From the NCBI RefSeq assembly GCF_000004075.3, contig NC_026657.2:682001-746000 (forward strand): 64,000 nucleotides of DNA. The letters run 5' to 3'. The position numbers were made by a program, and so were the translations under genes. Of this stretch, positions 1 to 11,400 are shown in pieces. Numbering within the stretch: the stretch's first letter is position 1; the number at the start of each line of letters is the position of its first letter. This DNA comes from Cucumis sativus. Its lineage: Eukaryota; Streptophyta; Magnoliopsida; Cucurbitales; Cucurbitaceae. Under the pieces are notes generated by a model that did no database searches, had not been told where the DNA came from, and saw only the letters and a program-made list of their open reading frames with translations.

Positions 1-208
1 GCAGCTGATAGGCGGCATTGAAGTTAGAAACGGTGAGGTTTAGCTGATGGAGGATACCCAAAGTTTTCTGGATGGAATTGATTACTTGATTCAAGTTCTG
101 CTTTGAATCATCCACTGTAGTAGACACGGGCGTATCATTGATAACAGATCCATTGCCACCGCTTCCACCAGTCCCAGCAGCTGAAGATGCATTTTGAGCC
201 GAATCCAT
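1..208 (-). CDS. MED10: Mediator complex subunit 10 (MED10), N-terminal part, cut by window edge
   Basis: Subunit of the Mediator middle module, which links transcription factors to RNA polymerase II in the nucleus. Visible: the start codon at 208-206 and about 69 codons running off the left edge. After a Gly/Ser/Ala-rich N-terminus of about 33 residues comes the MED10 signature, with KQNLNQVINSIQKTLG followed by LHQLNLTVSNFNAA. This matches plant MED10 proteins as I know them. A 3' splice site lies in the leader at about 241-245 and a matching donor at about 819 (GTAAGA on the minus strand), so the gene has a 5'-UTR intron of about 575 bp. The rest of the gene is outside the window. Family identity is strong; the paralogue number (a/b) cannot be decided. 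Confidence 0.9.
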   Translation of the reverse strand, partial: MDSAQNASSAAGTGGSGGNGSVINDTPVSTTVDDSKQNLNQVINSIQKTLGILHQLNLTVSNFNAAYQL

Positions 209-890
209 TATCTTCTTCCCACTTCTTAAACACCTTGGAGCTCTGAAATAGATATTTTCCAACAATCCAACATAAACGATTTGTTAAGTACTTCATTATT
301 CGGCTACTGTTTAATTGTTATTAACAATTTTAGTTGATGAAATGAACTGGCTAATGCCCACCAGACAATTACTATCGTTCCGTACATATACTCAACAATC
401 ACTACTCTCCCAACTATCCCTAGCCCATTGCAATTTTTCACAAATATCACAAAATCAGCCTTCATACACATCAAATACGTAGATTCACAATAGATATAAC
501 GAAATTACTGTCTTCGGCAAGTGAGAAAGTACAAGTATGCGAACCCTAAATTGAAGGGACTCGATCAATTAGCTCCACAGTAACCTTGAGGAAGGAGAAA
601 AAACAGAACCCTAGGACTGATATGAAATCCAACAAACCATAACAAACTTGACCGAAGAACAATAATTTCCAGAAATCAATCATGTCGCGGAAAAACGAAG
701 GAAAAATTAGAAATAAAAAAATCATGAACGGAAGAACAATAATTCCGAAGAAATCGATGAAGAAGCAAAGTAAATAAAAGAATTGGGAATTGAAAGGAGA
801 AGGAACTTGAATTTCTTACTTGATGGAGGAAGATTGAGGAAAAAATTGAGCGGGAGGGGGGGAGCAAGGGCTGAATGTTAACCCCGTGAA
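209..890 (-). other. MED10 5' leader with a 5'-UTR intron
   Basis: On the minus strand, the non-coding leader exon (about 820-890) ends at a GTAAGA donor at 819. Splicing resumes at a CAG acceptor near 243-245, about 35 nt before the ATG. The intron holds ACCCTA/AACCCTA motifs near 541-548 and 607-613. Exon limits upstream of 880 are guesses. The minus-strand ORF at 676-867 lies in this intron and leader and has no coding character. Confidence 0.55.
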
Positions 891-2648
891 AGCTTGAAGC
901 TTTGAAACCAAGAGGAATTTCAAAAGAGGTCTAATTTGGGGATTTAATGCCAAATCTAAGACTTAAAAACTATTTTAATATATAGTAAATGCCTTTTTTA
1001 ATACAGCCAGTGAACAAATAAATTATTTTAAAATTTTAAAGTGTTTGGAAGCATTTTAAGTTATTTTAAATAAAGATGAGTTTCTTCATAAATATTTTTT
1101 TCTTAATTTAATTTGTTCTAATAATTAAAAACTAATTTTGAGATTTTTTTGTCTATTTTGTTTCTAATTAAGTGTTTAAATAATTTAGTGATTTGGGATT
1201 TTGAATTTTTAAAATTGAGTTTATAAACCTTGTTTTCATTTATAATTTTTGTTTTGTTATTTATTTATATTTTAAAAAATTAAGTCAAGTTTCGAAAATA
1301 AATAAATAAAAGATAATTTTTGGTATTATATAATTTGGCTAGTGATTTAAGTGCATCCCTAAAAAAAGCCATAATTGATCTACTTTTTTTTTTTTGTGAA
1401 AATCGGTTAAAATTTAGCCAAAAAAAAAAGATTCAATCATTTGGTAAGGGTGAAACCATTTTGAAGATGTTTTAAGAGAGTAAGAATAATTTTTAAATCA
1501 AATAATTACCAAACCATTTAAACAAATATGTCTAATGAAGCTTTCAAACTTCAATTTCAATTTATTACAAATTTAAATATATTTCAATATATTACAAATT
1601 TAAATATATTTCAATTTATTACAAATTTAAATATATTTCAATTTATTACAAAATTAAATATATTTCAATTTATTACAAAATTAAATATATTTCAATTTTT
1701 TTTGTAACAGTATAACTCTCAATTACCGAAATAGTTTCAGGTCATGTCAATTACTGAAATAGTTTCAAATTTATGTTTCTATTTTATGAGTTGGTTTTAT
1801 ATACATTTAATTGATCGAGGGTCAACTTAGCTTTGCTACATTTAACATTTCTTTTCTTTTTTAAGGTAGTGGATTATTAAAAAAGTAAACTAACATCATA
1901 AGACCAAAACACACAAAGTCGAATATAACAAAAATGAGAGTGGAAAAAAACCAAGCACACAAAAAAATACACACACACAAAGCTTAGAGAAAAAGGTCCT
2001 TAGGAGAATAGTCCCGAGGGAGAATAGTCCCGAGAATCTCTCGGCCAGATAGAATAATAGGTAAAAATCTCAAAATGAATATTTAGACTAATAATACACG
2101 GAAGACACATATATAGTGGCACAATGAACAACACGTAGGGTAGATAACGACATACTAATTAAACAACTCTTCAAACCTTATGTTTCGAACCATTTTCTAA
2201 AGTCAAAATGGCAAATTCAAGTTAAGTTTCATATTTAATTAATACGATAAATATGTGTTTTGTCTTCTCCATACAAGCATGATTGAAATAATTGTCATCT
2301 TTTAAATTCAAATATTAAATAGGTTAACTTCTACCAACCATTCATATTTCTCGTCATCTTACCGTCCAACATGCACATAAACCGATGTATGTTCAAGCAA
2401 AACAATGCAATTTGCTTAATTTGTTGTGTTAAGGAAGCATGTGTTTATTTCATTAATTTAAAAAAAAGATATAGCACTTATAAGGCAACTATACATATTA
2501 TAAGTTGAAAGTTGTTGGTCCGATTTTGTTAGTTTTGGAGTTCAACCAATAACCAAATCAAACCGATCACTTTGATAGGGAGAAAAGAGATCCAAATCGA
2601 AGTCGTTATACCGATCCGGACCAATAATTCCAAGTTCCAAATTTCTAA
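891..2648. other. AT-rich intergenic region between MED10 and MGL
   Basis: No ORF with coding character. It contains the MED10 promoter (a TATATATTAA on the minus strand at about 975-984 is a possible TATA box), the 27-bp tandem array at 1549-1700, and a short direct duplication of about 17 bp (agaatagtcccgag) at roughly 2005-2036. Confidence 0.6.
1549..1700. repeat. 27-bp AT-rich tandem repeat, about 5 copies
   Basis: The element attacaaatttaaatatatt recurs with starts at 1564, 1591, 1618, 1645 and 1672, an exact 27-bp period. The last two units carry a one-base change (aaatttaaa to aaaattaaa). There are no spacers, so this is a minisatellite and not a CRISPR. Confidence 0.9.
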
Positions 2649-5219
2649 TTAATTGTTGCAAAAGGGGACCCCATTGTCTTGCACTTTGGCAAGAGCTTTC
2701 TCAAATTGGCTCCATTTTTGCTCCAATGTGCCCATATACCCAATAGACATTCTTACAAGCCCTGGTGAGATTCCAGCCAATTCCCTTTCCTCACCACTCA
2801 TTTCACTACTTGTGCTACTGCCTGAGCATGACATTAGAGTTTCATAGTACCCTAAACTCACTGCCATGAACCCAAACTGAGTAGTGTTTTGAAGTATACT
2901 CATGAGCTTGTTTGCCTTTTCCTCCGTCCCCATGTCTACACACAACATACCCCCAAACCCGTATTCTGGGCTAGCCAAGCTCTTCATCAGTTGGTGCTGT
3001 GGGTGGTCTGGTAGCCCAGGGTATACGACCTTTAACCCTGCCTTCTTCATTCGCTCGGCAAACACCGATGCCCTTCTGCAATGCTCCTTCATTCTCAGGC
3101 TCAAGTGAGGGATTCTCTCCGAGAGCTCAAACGCCACCTTCGCATTCATAGTTGGCCCCAGAAGCATCAAGCTCCCTTGTCGTAGATCCATCATTGAGTT
3201 CACTAGCTTTGTAGGTCCACAAACTGCACCTGCACACCGCAAACCCCACACCCCACACCCCATCCATCAAATCCAATTATTTTCATGGAGAGAGTCAACA
3301 TATATGAACGTAACCTATCTAAGTTCTTTCATATATATAGCAAAATTTTGTTAGTATTATATGATGCAATATTTAATCTAAAAGAAGGAAAAGGAAAAGG
3401 AAGTACATATCCATATCCTCATCCCATTCCCAACTAAAAGCACTTTTAGAAAAAGCATATGAAAACAGACAAATAATTCACGAGAGCAACCAAACACCTA
3501 AACCCCATCATCTGCCATCACATGACATATAACCCCCATCCCCACCACCCAACATTTTTCTTTAATTCCTTTCTTTAAGAAAAAAAATATATTATCCTTT
3601 TCCTTCATCATGAAAAATTTGAAAATAAATTTAAGCATTTCTTTCGAATCTGAATTATTAATGCAATATATGGTGTTACTTTCCACTTTTTCCAATAGTC
3701 ACGGAACAAAACTAGACAAATCCATATTCTCTTATAGAGCACTAGAGGAAATATTTTTAAGTAATAAAAATGGTCTTTAATTTAAATAATGTGTGAAATT
3801 TATGAGATAATAATATTTGTAAAATTAAATTGATCATATACTTTTTTAGCCAAATTCTTAAATGACATAACATGAAAAATCTTTAACATGCTATATAAAA
3901 TTTAGTCATGATCAACTTTTTTATTAAAAAAAAAAATTGGTACTATCTAATTTAAGTCTCTCCACACTACAAAATCTTAAATTTAGTAAGATATCACTGA
4001 TTTGGTGGAAAAAAAGGAATATGATTATCTTAAATTCCATTTTTTTTATTATCTATTTTTAGGATTGTTTTGATTTTGAATCTTAAATTTGGAAAAAAAA
4101 TTCTCATCTATTTTTAGGATTGTTTTTAAAAAAATCAAACTAATTTTTTAAAATAGCTTTCAAATTTTGATGGAAAAATCATGTACTAAGAAATCATCAC
4201 AATTTCCAAAACAAAAAAAAAATTAAATAGCTTAAATAATAATATATAAAAAAGTTTGGTTTAAAATTAAGTGTGTGACATTTAATTACAAAATTCAAGA
4301 ACCCTAAAATATTGTTTTAAACAATATGATGATGCCATATTTTTGCATCCAAATTCCCAAACCTAATTGGGTGTTGTTGAGGTGACACCATGGAAAACAT
4401 ATATAGAACACCAAGAGAAGAAGAAGAAGAAGAAGAAGAAAAAGTACCTGCAATGATGTCAGCTCCACCGCTAATGAATTTAGAAATACTATGAACGACC
4501 ACGTCAGCACCTAGCCTCGCCGGCGAGAGAATCATCGGGGCAAAAGTATTATCCACGACCACCGTGACCCCTTTTTCATGCCCAATCCTGCACAACTCCG
4601 GTATATTTGCTACCGCCAACGTCGGATTCGAAACCGATTCGAAATAAAGCACTTTGGTTTTCCCTTCAACTATTGCCTTCTCCACTTCCTTCAAATCCCC
4701 TATGTCTACAAACGTCGTCGTTATATTCGAAGTCCTCGGAAAAAAGTGAGCCATCAACGCATGGGTCCCGCCGTACAATGTCCTACTCGCCACGACGTGG
4801 TCCCCACTAGCTAACAATTGGAGGAGCACGGCGGCGATGGCTGACATTCCACTAGAGGTACAGTACGCAGCGGCGGTACCTTCAAGGGCAGCCATCTGAC
4901 GGCTGAGATTCAATACGGTTGGATTGAAATGACGACTGTAGATGAAGAAATCACGGTCAGGACCTAACTCACCGGCGAACATACGACGCATGGTTTCAGG
5001 TTCCATGACGGTGAATGTAGCGGAGGCTTCAATTGACATGTTTACCCCTCCATGTTCGCCGAACTCATGACGCGTATTGGCAATCGCAGCCGCTGGATCT
5101 TCGAGAAGAGAGGAAATCATGGCCGTTGGTTTCTTTGAATCGGCTAATTTTACATCGTCCGATCCGTCGGAGGATGGTCTCTTTGTGCCCCGGAAAGTAT
5201 GGTTCTTCAATTCAGCCAT
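2649..5219 (-). CDS. MGL: Methionine gamma-lyase, two exons, 450 aa
   Basis: Cytosolic PLP enzyme splitting L-methionine into methanethiol, ammonia and 2-oxobutyrate. It feeds isoleucine synthesis and, in melon-type fruit, sulfur volatiles. Exon 1 is 4448-5219 and exon 2 is 2649-3229. The junction falls in the Gly codon of IIAG/AVCG and the intron is 1,218 bp. It belongs to the Cys/Met-metabolism (gamma-family) PLP fold. VVDNTFAP carries the PLP-ring Asp (D223) and SISKFISGG carries the Schiff-base Lys (K247). The end has the plant-MGL segment GYYETLMSCSGSSTSSE and SPGLVRMSIGYMGTLEQKW. Length fits Arabidopsis MGL (about 441 aa). The start is the first in-frame ATG behind a TATA box about 150 bp upstream. 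No frameshift or stop is present. Cystathionine gamma-synthase is the alternative, but there is no transit peptide and the C-terminal motifs favour MGL. Confidence 0.95.
4415..4442. repeat. (GAA/TTC)n microsatellite at the MGL 5' splice site
   Basis: About nine GAA units on the plus strand, read as a (TTC)n pyrimidine tract on the MGL transcript, start only a few nucleotides after the GTACTT donor at 4447. Confidence 0.9.
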
Positions 5220-5370
5220 CGAATGAGAAGGAATTACAACAAAATTTGGAACTCTTTTCTTTTCTTTTCTTCTTTAAAAAACAAAAAGAGTATAATAATA
5301 ATAATACTAATACTAATTTGTTTTTGGATTTTTTTTTTTTTAGGTTAAGAATGGAGTGAAGAAGAGAGAG

Positions 5371-5380
5371 TTTATATAGA
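5371..5380 (-). promoter_or_regulatory. Putative TATA box of MGL
   Basis: Minus-strand TCTATATAAA lies about 150 bp upstream of the MGL start codon, which would give a leader of roughly 120 nt. Supported by motif and position only. Confidence 0.55.
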
Positions 5381-6179
5381 GAGAAAAATGGGGGGAGAGG
5401 GGTAAAATCGGAATAAAATGAGTGTAGTCGTGTTTTATGGTTTGTTGGGGGGTTTTTGAAAACTTAAAATCAAACACGTAATCAAATTGCATGTATTTAT
5501 TATGATTGTTTGACTCTTTTTAATCGAGAAATATAAACCAATTTAAAGTTCCTTCAAATAAGGAAAAATTAACAAAAACAACCAATTTAATTTCTTTTCT
5601 TCAAAAAAGTTGCCAATTTATTCATAATTATGTGTGAGAATTTAATCAAATTAGTTCTGTTAAATTTATTAGGAGTAATTAATTTGTACTTTTTTAAAAA
5701 AGATGAAAACTGAAAAGGGAGCGTTTTTGTAATTTTGTGTTTTCTAAATCGTAACGGAGTTTTGAGTGTGAGTTGGTGCAATGAGAAAAAGGCACCAAAT
5801 TTGATTTATGGTTATTTTCTACGGAAATTAGACCCAATGGCACATTTTATTTTAGGGTTTTGTTTTCTTTTTTTGTTAAAACAAAAAAAAAAAACGAAAT
5901 ATTGATTTTAGTTTTTCTATTTTCATTTGTTTTATTTGGATGTTTTTAAAATTTTAGTTTATTAGTTTATGTGTATTAATTTTTTTTCGTATTTATTGTC
6001 CCTCATATATATTATTTTTCTAAAGTTAACTGAAGTTAGAAATTATACAATGTGTATTGCTCTCGAAACATATTTTGCTATTTTAATTTATTTTATTATT
6101 TTTAAAAATATCTATAAATTATATTGTTTTTTTATAAAGAAAATAATTATATTAATCTTATATCCAACGCAATTAAGGC

Positions 6180-6400
6180 ACGAGATTGAATAACAAGTAG
6201 GATGTCTGACATTGAATAAAATAAATGCATCATTCTTTCATCATGTGTCATCTCGATGCCACTAAGACTCGAGATACAATAACTAAAGCAATAATTCTTT
6301 CTTTCTGAGGCATTGTATACCTGACATCGAATGAATTAAAAGCAACATTCTTTTATCTCGGGTCATTGTATGCTCGAGATCGTGTATCAAAATCTACACG
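6180..6400. repeat. Degenerate tandem repeat with CTCGAG / GACATTGAAT units
   Basis: Three diverged units of about 50-65 bp start near 6208, 6271 and 6323. Each has GACATTGAAT- or GAGATACAAT-like DNA, an A-rich middle, then ATTCTTT(C/T)AT-like DNA and a CTCGA-type joint. A related copy in inverted orientation lies at 14880-15010. Confidence 0.65.
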
Positions 6401-6558
6401 ATCGTGTATCACACATATTTGGCCGATTTATTTGCGTGTTGCTGGAGTAATTATGGTATCTTATATTGTGGGTCTGTAAGTTTTCTTAGTTTTCAAAATT
6501 ATTATATTTTGATGGTTTATATAATTTTTTTTATAATAACCTTATTGGTTAAATGAAA

Positions 6559-6654
6559 ATTTTTAAAAATATAGATAGCAAATTCTATCACTCATATCCA
6601 AAATTTTGCTATAGCTCATAAATAGTTTAGTTTATTTTGCTATTTTTAAAAATG
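6559..6654 (+). mobile_element. MITE-like element, copy A
   Basis: About 96 bp bounded by imperfect inverted ends: TTTTTAAAAATATAGATAGCA on the left, TTTGCTATTTTTAAAAATG on the right. Inside are AAAATTTTGCTATAG and a run ending TTTAGTTTATTTTGCTA. The same layout recurs at 59446-59566 and, in reverse, near 41270-41400. No coding capacity; non-autonomous DNA transposon is the likeliest class. Superfamily cannot be set without clear target-site duplications. Confidence 0.6.
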
Positions 6655-7050
6655 TCCCTTAATTAAAACACAATTATATTTCATGTGAAATATATATATA
6701 TTCTATAATAAATTTTAAAAATCAATTTTAATTTAAACAATTATTTAGTTTAATTATGCATTTTAAATAACTTAAAAATCAAGAAATTAACCATTAGAAA
6801 ATGCAATGTTTAAACAAATTTCAAATTCCATAGTGAACTCAAAAAATTAAATAAAAGGAAAAAGAAACATAAAACATAATTTAGAATCTACATTAATAAT
6901 TACAGAAAGGAATGTTAAATATGACAACGAAAACGGTCTAATTTATGAGCTGGAGCTTTGATTTCTGTTTATTCCTTTCCTTTTTAAGGATTACTTTTAT
7001 ATTTATTCATTAATTGCACCCCTTTTAAAGAATAATATAGCCTAATTAAT

Positions 7051-7270
7051 GTATTAATTTTTTAATTTAAAACAGTAATCCACAAAAAAAATTAATTTAG
7101 ATATTAATACGAATCCAATTTATGTGTTGTGTAATTAAAACCCTATTCGTTGATTACATTACACACATAAATTGAGTTCGTGGTAATAACTAAACTAATT
7201 TATCTCTCTCTGAAAAATATTAATATTAATATTCTTTTGTGGATTGATGTTTTAAATTAAAAAATTTACA
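7051..7270. mobile_element. Foldback / long hairpin element (about 85-115-bp arms)
   Basis: The left arm (7051-7134) and the reverse complement of the right arm (about 7154-7270) match over most of their length. Shared blocks in order are TTTTTTAATTTAAAACA, AATCCACAAAA, TTAG(A/T)TATTA, and CAATTTATGTGT followed by GTAAT. The right arm carries an extra stretch of about 15-20 bp with a CTCTCTCT tract. The centre is only about 20 bp. Arm similarity with a short loop fits a foldback MITE or an inverted duplication. Confidence 0.75.
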
Positions 7271-8294
7271 CATTTATTACGGATTAATTTTCATAAATAA
7301 CAAAATATTTACGACCTAACAAGTGAAAACAATACAGATTTTTTCTTTAGTTTTTTCTCTACAATTTTTCGTTTTTTTTTTTGCCAAATTTAAATGAAAT
7401 CTAGAATTATAAAAAAAATTCGAGTTAGAATCTAATGAAAAAAATTGACAAATATTGTTTTAAAAATGGTAAAATAAATTAAAATATTATTCTAACACTT
7501 TTATTACTATTTTGTACTTTTGTTGTGATTTGTTATATTTTTAAGAGACCCGTTTGTATATTATTCTTTAAAAGTAAAGAAAAATCAATGTTTATTTACT
7601 TAAATGTGACAAAAGGCATATTTAAATTAATCCTAATTAACTTGTTTTTTTATTATTTTATTAAATTTGACTTTAAACTTTAATAAAATGTTACGATCTT
7701 TACTTTACACTATTTTTAATAGCATATTCACAACTTTTACTTTATGAAAAGCTTTTGTTCGGAAAATTGTACAGTGTGCTTATCGAATTCATATCAAATA
7801 TATATATATATATGATATATAATTGATAATAATTTAATAAAAAAACTGAAGATCGAAAAAAATTTAATTTAGTTATCGTAGGTATGTCAATTGATATATA
7901 TCAATTGTGTACAAAAATAATAAATAATTATTTTGGTACATTTTTTTTTACTTTCAATCACAAGTTATCACAGGATAATTATATAATTTTTTTTAAATTA
8001 ATGGTCAAAATTTGGTAATGTCCAAAAGATATATTAAATTGAGAAGCAAAGATAAGAAAAGATGGCTTTTGGGAAAGTTTGATTTGATCACATTTTTCTC
8101 CCTTGTTCATGGGGGAAAGGATGAGAACAAAAAATGCTTTAATTTTCTTTACTTTTCTTTTAATAAATACTTTATAGTACATTTTTAATTATTATTTTTT
8201 ATTGGATAACTTTAATAACTAATTTAAAGCTTATACATTTGGTCGGAAAATAATTTCGATAGATTAGAATATTCCACGTGAGAAACTCTCAGTA

Positions 8295-8400
8295 TTGAAC
8301 GTAGCTTAGTAGTATTAATCGGTATAGTCTTGCATATTGGAGGTATGAGATTCAACCCTTAACTACTCGATCTTTTTTCACTGTCGATAGATTTCACAAC
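8295..8400 (+). mobile_element. tRNA-derived SINE-like remnant
   Basis: A tRNA-type A box (TAGCTTAGTAGT, 8302-8313) is followed about 35 bp later by a B box (GATTCAACC, from 8349). The rest of the fragment has no tRNA cloverleaf, so it is not a functional tRNA gene. Judged from the two boxes alone. Confidence 0.4.
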
Positions 8401-11400
8401 TCAACTTCTTATCTGAAATATCTATATTACAGTAAAAATTGAAATCTCCAATTTGATCGAGTCAATGTGAAAAATTAATGGAATAATTTTACCTAATTTT
8501 TTTATCACGTTTTAAAAACTATTTTTTAAGCACTTAAAAAGTTTGTTAAACCTTATCAAATATAAAAAGTGTATAGCTTTTGCAATAATATTTCACGTGG
8601 AGTAAAAATTGAACCATTGAATTGATATATAGACAAACTTAAGGTCACGATGAAGTAGATTACGGGACCCGCTGACCTTTAGTAGGATAATACACGTCAT
8701 ATAATCACAAATATGTGGCAATGATATTATTATTATTATTCCTTTTCCTTTTACTTTGTCATGTTATATCCAAAAATAATAATCATAAAATAAAATAATT
8801 GACGAGACTTCGAGATACAACTTAGGGCTAAATTTTATGAGTTTTGCAATATGACATGTGGAAGTTGACAAGTCGCTCTCTAATCATCAAACGAAAACTC
8901 GAGATTAAAGTTCAAAGAGCATTAAAAGAACAAATTCAATTAGAATAAGAAACGTGGTTATGATGATGCATCATGTCTTACATAAATATATAGATGAATA
9001 TGTGTATAAAGTTTAGACGATATTTACTTGTATTTTACATTTACTATAATCGTTATTTATTGCCTATATATCGTTTATTAAAGTTTTCACCACGAGCACA
9101 ATTCATTTAATTTATAATGTTTTTTTCTTTCTACACAAATGACGATATATAAATTTAATTACAAAATTATTTGATTGCTAAATACCAATTATTTGATTAA
9201 TTGTCGTATTAAAATTTTAAATATAATATTTGGATATTTATTTAAGTCATAATTCAATTAAGGATTAAATTAAAACTATGTCAAACTTTTACAAATTATT
9301 CAACCATTTCATATGGAAGCTCTAAACACGAACAATCTTATACAAAAGAAGCAGAAAAAATTAAACTATTGAGAATTTTACTAATATAACACTTTCGTCT
9401 TCATGAGACTCGAATGTATATGTATCCACGAATTTAGTATAGGCTTAGAGGGGCTTGAGTCCCCCTCAACTTTATTGTCTTTATATAACATATATAAACA
9501 GAACCAATTAACTATTGTTAGCTCCTCTTCCAACCTGAATTCAAGTCTTATTTGTAGTTTTTTTTTTTTAGATTTTTATACTTCAATTTTTTAAAGAATA
9601 ATAGTTGAGGTAGGCAAGTTCCTTTTTTCTTAGGTAAAATTTCCTCCACAAATATGGTGTCCTTATCAAAATTTTGTGACCTTACAATGTCTCTCCACTT
9701 ATCATTATTTCACATTTTTTTTCAAATCATATAGATTGGATATTCCCTTTCCAACGTCACCCCCACCAAATCTACAAACTTACTTCTCTCCTAGAATTTT
9801 CCTAAAAAATAATCGATCAAATTGGAATATCATACCATCGATTATAAGAATACCAACGTTAATTTTCTTTGAAGAAAAAACCGTATATGATATCGTTGTG
9901 CATACATTTCCACTATGTACAAGACAATATGTTGAGTCCATGATTTCACAAATAGGGTTGTCACCTCTAATGTGTTGTTTGGTATTTTTTTTCCTTGTAT
10001 CCAAAAAAATTGTTGTAATAATCGTCGTCCAGAGTGTCGATGTTATTATTAGGTATTTAGTCTTAAAGTCATTGATAATGGAATTGAGTAGTTGACGTGT
10101 CTTTTAATGATCTTGAGGTCTCTTATGTTCAGCCTTTTTGTTATTGAATCATTGGTTAGACGACTTCATGAACTCTAACTAAACCAAATCAATCAGTTTT
10201 ACACATACAATTGTTCAATAGAAAAGGGAACCAATGAATTTTATTTGGATCAATTTATTATTTGTTTGGTTCTCGATTATTGACATTTTTTTTTAATTTT
10301 TCTTTTGAAATTATATTCTTTTTTTTACTACTTTTCTAAATAAATAAAAAAAAATCATGCACCCACTCGATAATTAGTCTTTTTTTTTTCTTCCTAAACA
10401 ACAAATATATGTGCATCATACTAACTATAATACAAAAAGATACCTAATAAAAAACGTATATTTTTAAGGTTATATACTATTTGGTTTGATTCAATTTTCA
10501 TTCGTCTTTCCAAGAAATGATTCAATTTATACTAAAAAAAACTAAATTAAACCATTAAAAAATTAAATTATTTTTTAAAATAAAACCATTAAAGTTAAAG
10601 GATATTTACAAAACTTCAAATATTTTGGAAACAAAATGATCTAAATTTATGTTTTTTTTAAAAAAAATAAAAAATATATATTTGTTGAAATTTTGAAAGC
10701 TAGAAAAATATTCTTAAATTTTGTTTGAATCTTAAATTATTATTATCTTTTAAAAAGACAATCATCTTAAGGAATTAAGGGTGGTTGATGATAGAATAAA
10801 TTAGGGCAACAAAGCTTTTCATCCTCATCCCTAAAAGCAACTTTGAATGGTCAGAAAAATTCCTTCATTACATTAAAGTCTCAAACTCATCTTAATTAGA
10901 ATATTATATATATATATAATTCTACTTCATGTTCATATCCTAAAGAATTTGAATCATATGTTTAATTAATTTGTTTGCATTACAATTTACAAATAGTATG
11001 ATCAAAATTGGTAGATATGATAATTGAGATACAAGTTTCTGATTTTCATCCTCATCTCTTATATTTTTATTTTTTATTTTTTTAGAAGATGGGGTTTGAT
11101 TTTTCTTGCACAAAAGTCAATGAATTTTTATGTTTGGGATATAAATATATAAGGATAAAATATTAATATTTTGTTTAATAAATATTTTTATTTTTTAAAT
11201 TTGAGTTTAAATATATAAATTATATGGATAGGAAAAAAATTGAAACTATCTTCAACAAAAAAAATGGATGGTAGGAAATTTGATTGATTTTAATATTTTT
11301 GTAAATAATTTTTTTTTCTATATTTGAAAGGAAAATTGTAATGAGTACGTTTTGAGAATATGAATATAGCAAATATAACACATTATTTTAAAATTTTACA

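Noticed and set aside
1549..1700. Possible CRISPR-like array
   Set aside because: Head-to-tail 27-bp units without spacers, in plant nuclear DNA; a minisatellite.
9676..10095. 139-codon plus-strand ORF
   Set aside because: Phe/Ile/Val-rich with no domain, no splice context and an equally open 74-codon frame on the other strand; chance ORF in AT-rich DNA.
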